From positions 1 through 34,462 of the IMG/VR virus record IMGVR_UViG_3300005824_000035: a stretch of 34,462 bases of DNA. One strand, 5' to 3'. Origin of the DNA: a virus. The notes below the pieces were generated by a model. It was given only the letters and a program-made list of their open reading frames with translations. It was not told the DNA's origin and did not search any database. Shown piece after piece: positions 30,636 through 34,462 of the stretch (the stretch's first letter is position 1; every line of letters starts with the position of its first letter). A program made the translations under genes and the position numbers.

Positions 30636-31004
30636 ATGGGAGTTCCCGGTTCAAATACTTTAAACGCTGCGTTTAGGTTAATTCGAAAAACAAAAGTCTT
30701 GTATTACAAGGCCTTAACGCCAACCGTGGATGCCGTCGGGCGCAAGGTCAACGTCTACGAAGCTCCTGTAGAGATTTACGGAAGTTTACAACCCGTAAAG
30801 AGAAACTTATATCAAGAATACGGGTTAGATTTCTCTAAGAATTACGCAAACTTTTATGCTTCTTTTGATTTTTTGGGCGTTGAGCGTGATGGCTCCGGGG
30901 ATAAAATTGTGTATAATGGGCAGAGTTTCCAAATCCTAAGCGTGCAAGACTGGTTTTCCGTTGATGGCTGGAAAGTGGCACTTTTGGTGAAGATACCAGG
31001 TTAA
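30636..31004 (+). CDS. Head-tail connector / collar-like protein (122 aa)
   Basis: Strand-rich protein with VLYYKALTPTVDAVGRKV, VEIYGSLQPVKRNLYQEYGLDF, and IVYNGQSFQILSVQDWFSVDGWKVALLV, a pattern close to small collar or head-closure proteins of this phage group. GGGGA lies upstream of the ATG. It is placed where head-closure proteins are encoded. The specific role is inferred. Confidence 0.62.
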   Translation: MGVPGSNTLNAAFRLIRKTKVLYYKALTPTVDAVGRKVNVYEAPVEIYGSLQPVKRNLYQEYGLDFSKNYANFYASFDFLGVERDGSGDKIVYNGQSFQILSVQDWFSVDGWKVALLVKIPG

Positions 31005-31007
31005 AAT

Positions 31008-31565
31008 GTGAATGAATACGAGCAAATTTTGCTTTTTCGAGATATCCTAGAAACTGAGCTGTTTGAGTTAGGGCTTTCCGACGTCACTGTGCAGCGTTTC
31101 AATCAGCCCTTAGCGCAAGGCGCCAATTCGGGGAGATCTCTGTATTTTAGCAAAATTGCTGACACCGCATACGCTTTTCCGGGAACCACGATTCTGGGTC
31201 AACCGGGAGATGCGTCGGGACAAACTCAAACAGAAATGCTATATGATACTGACTGGCAGGTTTCGGCGCTGGTTAAAGAAATCCCAGGAACAACGGATAT
31301 AACCTCCGGGGATTTAATAGCAATTGCTCGAGATATTCTCATGTTCGATGCGTCGCTAAAAAAGTTTGCAGATGCGAAGACTTCGCTGCTAAGGGTCGAA
31401 TCGCTCAGGTCTCCAGCATTCTTGGATGATTTTAATCAATTTGAATTTGCCCCATCCTTTGATTTTGTGCTCCGGCATGCTAGAATGTATATAAAGCAAA
31501 TTGACTTCGTGACGCAAACTTCTGGCACAACTACAGTTTTCGAGGAAAACAATGCCAATACTTAA
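31008..31565 (+). CDS. Tail terminator / gateway-like protein (185 aa)
   Basis: The GTG start at 31008 is the only in-frame option near the preceding stop. The protein has a helix (EYEQILLFRDILETELFELG), then strands, and a GDLIAIARDILMFDASLKKF helix and a DFVLRHARMYIKQIDF strand near the end. Proteins of this pattern precede the sheath in related phages and are called gateway or terminator proteins. It overlaps the sheath start by 14 bases. Confidence 0.62.
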   Translation: MNEYEQILLFRDILETELFELGLSDVTVQRFNQPLAQGANSGRSLYFSKIADTAYAFPGTTILGQPGDASGQTQTEMLYDTDWQVSALVKEIPGTTDITSGDLIAIARDILMFDASLKKFADAKTSLLRVESLRSPAFLDDFNQFEFAPSFDFVLRHARMYIKQIDFVTQTSGTTTVFEENNANT

Positions 31566-33072
31566 TACGACTAACATCCCGCAAAGCGATTACGTAAACA
31601 TAAATACGGTATTATTGCAAAATAATCTTATCGCACAGCGGGACTTCATAACTAGGGTGTTTACCCAGAACCCCTTACTGCCCCCTAACTCCTATCAAGA
31701 GTTCCTGAGCGCTTTTCAAGTTGGCTTATTTTTTGGAACCGCTTCCACCGAATACGCTATAGCGTCTTTTTATTTTGGGCTAAACCTTCTCCCCAAAAGC
31801 ATTACAACAAAGCCGCAAAAAATATGCTTTGCGAGATACTCGCCGACCGCCGTGCCTCCACAGATTTTTGGGGCGAAAGTGACACTGCCGGTGTCGTCCC
31901 TTCAGCCAATTGACGATGGCGCGTTCATTTTAACAATCGGCGCTGTCGCGCATAATATTACAGGAATTGATTTTTCAGGCGACACAAACTTCATTGACAT
32001 GGCTGCGACCATACAAGCAGCAATAAATTCTTTTACCGCCGACCCTCAATTCGCGACAGCCACTGTTACGTGGGATTCAACAAGATTAAGCTTCGATTTT
32101 GCCGGGGGTGTTGCCGAAAAAACCACGATTTCTGTCGGGGTTTCCGTATCTGGTACAAATATACTTCCATACATTGGATGGACAACCCTCGCCACTTATG
32201 GGAACGGCTCCGACGGAGACTCGATTACCGATACTCTCCAGGAAAGCGCAAGCGCTTCGAATAATTTTGCTTCTTTTATGTTTTACCCAGCACTGGATAA
32301 TGATGGGACCGTAGAAGCAGCGACTTGGCTGGCGGGCTACATACCAAACTATAGTTTTTATTATTTAATTTCAGCGACTCCAGCGAACGCGCCAATCCTG
32401 CAACCGCTGTTGCTTGGGATTGATGCAGCGATGATGATCACCCTAAATTCTGAGCCTGGCGAATTTAAAGAGTTAATCCCAGGAATTGTGCAAGCCGCGA
32501 CAAATTACAGCGCATCCGGAATCGAGAGCGCAAACTTTCTGCAAACTCCAAATCTAACACCCGATGTCACCACGCAAGCTGATAAATTAAATTACGACTC
32601 CTTGTACATAAATTATGTAGGTAGAACGCAAGAATACGGAGTTCCGTATATTTTTTACCAGAAATCAGTCTTATTGCCATCGCTAAATATCTCGCCGTCA
32701 GCGCTAATATTTACAAATGAACAATGGCTGAAGACTGAGTTAAATCGCGCTTGCCAGGCGTTAATTAATTCTAAAACAATACCACAGTCGAGCGAAGGAG
32801 TCGCGCTAATCACTTCTGTATTGACACCTGTTATTCTTCGGGCCAACACAAACGGCGTCATAACCAAAGGCCAAAGCTTGACGGATGACAATAAATCAGA
32901 AATAACAACGGCAACCGGGGATGCTAATGCGTGGCAAATTGTTGAAACAAACGGTTCTTATTTGAAAGTCGAAATTCAAAATGCCGTTGGAACTTTCTTA
33001 TTGATTTACACGGCAGCTGGAGAGATTTATCAAATTGTGGGCACAGATTATCTCGTAGCCCCTAACCAATAA
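31552..33072 (+). CDS. Tail sheath protein, DUF3383-like
   Basis: The 506-residue protein fits DUF3383: a start with STP-like motifs, YQEFLSAFQVGLFFGTASTEYAIASFYF near 47-75, a strand-helix block with DMAATIQAAI near 147, a central WTTLATYGNGSDGDSI loop near 205, and a long C-terminal part. DUF3383 proteins are contractile sheaths. GAGGA precedes the ATG within the terminator gene. The tube gene follows. Confidence 0.85.
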   Translation: MPILNTTNIPQSDYVNINTVLLQNNLIAQRDFITRVFTQNPLLPPNSYQEFLSAFQVGLFFGTASTEYAIASFYFGLNLLPKSITTKPQKICFARYSPTAVPPQIFGAKVTLPVSSLQPIDDGAFILTIGAVAHNITGIDFSGDTNFIDMAATIQAAINSFTADPQFATATVTWDSTRLSFDFAGGVAEKTTISVGVSVSGTNILPYIGWTTLATYGNGSDGDSITDTLQESASASNNFASFMFYPALDNDGTVEAATWLAGYIPNYSFYYLISATPANAPILQPLLLGIDAAMMITLNSEPGEFKELIPGIVQAATNYSASGIESANFLQTPNLTPDVTTQADKLNYDSLYINYVGRTQEYGVPYIFYQKSVLLPSLNISPSALIFTNEQWLKTELNRACQALINSKTIPQSSEGVALITSVLTPVILRANTNGVITKGQSLTDDNKSEITTATGDANAWQIVETNGSYLKVEIQNAVGTFLLIYTAAGEIYQIVGTDYLVAPNQ

Positions 33073-33084
33073 ACGAGAATAAAG

Positions 33085-33534
33085 ATGACGCAAGAAACTT
33101 CGAACCAAGGCTCTTTAGGCACAAAAATTATCATTGTCGCCAGCATAACGGCTCCCCAAGGTTTTGTTGTAACATTCAACTCTGACGATAAAGTTATTTT
33201 TGAGGCGACTCACCCCACCCCTGTGGCCTCCTTTATGCTCAGCGCTGGGGGTTTACCCATCGCAGTCCCAAACGCCCAGGCCGAAAGAGCTAAAATGGTT
33301 TTGAGCACGCTTTACGCGACGGAAGAAGACGATATGCTTAACTTGATTTTTCAGAGGTATATTGTTAGCAAAATCCCCGAAAACATATCGATGTCTGTCA
33401 CTTTGATCACAGGCCGAACGGCGAAGTATGTGAATTGTTTGCCAATCAACCAGCCCAACGACCCGTTTATTCTAAGTGCAAGCGGAAGAGTGGAAAGTAA
33501 TACTTGGGAATTTGCCGGAATAAGATTGCCATAA
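33085..33534 (+). CDS. Tail tube protein
   Basis: The 149-residue protein follows the sheath, the standard place for the tube. It is strand-rich with a helix near AERAKMVLSTLYA and ends in a strand (NTWEFAGIRLP). The tube stacks hexamers inside the sheath. The next virion gene in this phage should be the tail chaperone, but here it is on the other strand at 9660; ankyrin genes follow instead. Confidence 0.72.
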   Translation: MTQETSNQGSLGTKIIIVASITAPQGFVVTFNSDDKVIFEATHPTPVASFMLSAGGLPIAVPNAQAERAKMVLSTLYATEEDDMLNLIFQRYIVSKIPENISMSVTLITGRTAKYVNCLPINQPNDPFILSASGRVESNTWEFAGIRLP

Positions 33535-33580
33535 TATAAAAAAAATATATAGAATTGAAAAGATTTACGACGCCCCCCTT

Positions 33581-33618
33581 AAAGGGCTGTAGCGTTCGCG
33601 CTATGGCCCTTTTTATTT
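33581..33618 (+). terminator. Strong intrinsic terminator of the structural operon
   Basis: A 14-bp stem (AAAGGGC...GCCCTTT with two G-U pairs) closed by a TTCG tetraloop (33595-33598), followed by TTTTTATTT. It lies 46 bases after the tail tube stop and ends the long plus-strand virion transcript before the ankyrin promoter. Confidence 0.9.
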
Positions 33619-33742
33619 GCCAGGCAATAACACAAGGGGATAGTAAAAAACAAACAACCTCGATCGATTACGGAAGCCGTTCAGAAAATAGAAATTAAAA
33701 ATCCCAGAATATTAAAAATAAAAAAAATAATTTAAAAAAAGC

Positions 33743-33797
33743 TTGACGCAGTTTGGTTGTTAGGGTATACTAGTTTTATGAACTGAGGGGAAACCCT
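33743..33797 (+). promoter_or_regulatory. Ankyrin-type promoter with operator core and leader hairpin
   Basis: TTGACG (33743-33748), 17-base spacer ending GGTTGTTAGGG, TATACT (33766-33771). The leader has AGGG-GAAA-CCCT (33786-33797), a GNRA-capped hairpin, then ACTTTAACTTAACAGAGG and the ATG at 33827. Confidence 0.82.
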
Positions 33798-33826
33798 AAA
33801 ACTTTAACTTAACAGAGGAATTTAAA

Positions 33827-34288
33827 ATGTCTAAAAAACTTTTCAATGCCGTTTTAGCTGGTAGCGCCAAACGAGTACAAAAATTAATAGATTCAGGGGA
33901 ATGCGTAAATAAAGGGGATAAGTATGGAGATACCCCGCTTCATAAAGCCAAAACCAGCGAAATTGCTCAAATCCTTATAGACGCGGGCGCGGACGTGAAT
34001 AAATTTAATTTTGAAGGCTACACCCCTCTTCACTACGCAGAAACTGTGGAGCTTGCAAAAACTCTGATAGATGCCAAAGCGGATGTCAATGCATTTTGTG
34101 AATTCGGCGCAACCCCTCTTTTTTTTTCTGAAACGCTTGAAATGACAGAATTCTTAATAGCATCGGGCGCAGACGTGAACGCTGAAGATTCTTTTAGAAG
34201 AACAGCCTTTGATGCGGCGCTTGAGTGCGGGGTAAGTGAGGATATTTTAAAAGCACTTGTAAAAGCAGGAGCAGTGAGCGGAGAATAA
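33827..34288 (+). CDS. Ankyrin-repeat protein (153 aa)
   Basis: The protein has an N-terminal cap (MSKKLFNAVLAG) and four ankyrin-type repeats (DTPLHKA, YTPLHYAE, ATPLFFSE, RTAFDAA) at 30-residue spacing, ending in a normal cap with AGAVSG. Unlike the other copies its first loop is SGECVNK. It is preceded by the shared promoter cassette and has AGAGG eight bases before its ATG. It separates the terminator of the structural operon from another ankyrin gene. Confidence 0.9.
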   Translation: MSKKLFNAVLAGSAKRVQKLIDSGECVNKGDKYGDTPLHKAKTSEIAQILIDAGADVNKFNFEGYTPLHYAETVELAKTLIDAKADVNAFCEFGATPLFFSETLEMTEFLIASGADVNAEDSFRRTAFDAALECGVSEDILKALVKAGAVSGE

Positions 34289-34303
34289 AAAAAATAAAAA
34301 GCC

Positions 34304-34361
34304 TTGACTCATTTCGGTTGTTGGGGTAGAATAGCTTTATGAACTGAGGCAAGCGCCTCAG
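34304..34361 (+). promoter_or_regulatory. Ankyrin-type promoter with operator core and leader hairpin
   Basis: TTGACT (34304-34309), 17-base spacer ending GGTTGTTGGGG, TAGAAT (34327-34332). The leader hairpin CTGAGGC-AAGC-GCCTCAG (34344-34361) is seven pairs long; its closing C-G pair replaces the G-C of other copies, a compensatory change. Confidence 0.82.
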
Positions 34362-34391
34362 GCTTTAACTTAACTTAACGAGGAATTAAAA

Positions 34392-34462
34392 ATGAATGAT
34401 GACCTTTCAAAAGATTTTTTTAGAGCAGTTTATGGCAATGACGTTGGAAAAGTCAAGGAACT
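34392..34462 (+). CDS. Ankyrin-repeat protein, 3' end missing
   Basis: Only 23 codons are visible (MNDDLSKDFFRAVYGND...KVKE). They match the N-terminal cap of the other ankyrin genes. The ribosome binding site and promoter cassette are of the shared type. The rest lies outside the window, or at its start if the genome is circular. Confidence 0.8.
   Translation, partial: MNDDLSKDFFRAVYGNDVGKVKE

Noticed and set aside
1-34462. Integrase, CI/Cro repressor, tRNA genes or insertion sequences
   Set aside because: Looked for on both strands by protein pattern and clover-leaf-like segments; none could be supported, so lifestyle remains open.

Overview
The window is almost entirely a tailed-phage (or prophage) genome with a contractile tail. 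The evidence is a full set of structural genes: terminase large subunit, DUF1073-type portal, Mu F-like protein, DUF2213 protease/scaffold, DUF2184 major capsid protein, DUF4054 adaptor, DUF3383 sheath, tube, a frameshifted tail chaperone, tape measure, hub, spike, gpJ and DUF2612 baseplate proteins, and tail fibres. It also carries five or six ankyrin-repeat genes. From memory, this set of DUF families is typical of small-genome myophages of the Acinetobacter AP22 or Burkholderia Bcep kind. The DNA is AT-rich. Ankyrin cargo is known in phages of host-associated bacteria (Wolbachia WO phage, sponge ankyphages), so a symbiont or intracellular proteobacterial host is a reasonable guess, but nothing here fixes it. 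I see no integrase, CI/Cro-type repressor, DNA polymerase, tRNA, IS element or CRISPR array.

Layout. 1-837 (+): an ankyrin gene cut by the window start and a small unknown gene. 834-9660 (-): the tail distal module, transcribed from tail chaperone to tape measure, Dit-like, plug, hub, spike, gp46-like, gpJ, DUF2612, tail fibre and a second copy of the capsid decoration protein. 9661-10208 (+): a GH108 lysozyme with its own promoter. 10242-16193 (-): a small membrane protein, three ankyrin genes, a holin, a second fibre/spike, two small genes and RecT. 16374-17354 (+): three or four small unknown genes. 17349-17912 (-): an unknown gene. 17913-18535: a gene-free, origin-like region with DnaA boxes, a G-quadruplex-prone strand and inverted repeats. 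18536-21128 (+): YqaJ exonuclease, VRR-NUC nuclease, a membrane protein, an unknown and an SSB-like protein. 21138-33534 (+): packaging, head, neck, sheath and tube. 33535-34462 (+): a strong terminator, one ankyrin gene, and the start of another cut by the window end.

How it works together. YqaJ exonuclease plus RecT plus an SSB-like protein form a phage recombination system. The head and tail modules build the virion. Lysozyme and holin lyse the cell. The most striking regulatory feature is a promoter cassette found six times: TTGAC(N), an exactly 17-nt spacer ending in a conserved GGTTGTTGGGG-like core, then a -10 box. It drives all four ankyrin promoters that are visible, plus recT and the unknown gene at 17349-17912. 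This looks like one phage regulon under one DNA-binding regulator. In the four ankyrin copies the cassette also includes a leader hairpin just upstream of the ribosome binding site. The ankyrin repeats are 30 residues long, not 33, throughout.

The window begins inside one ankyrin gene and ends inside the first codons of another on the same strand. The two fragments could be one gene in a circular or circularly permuted genome.
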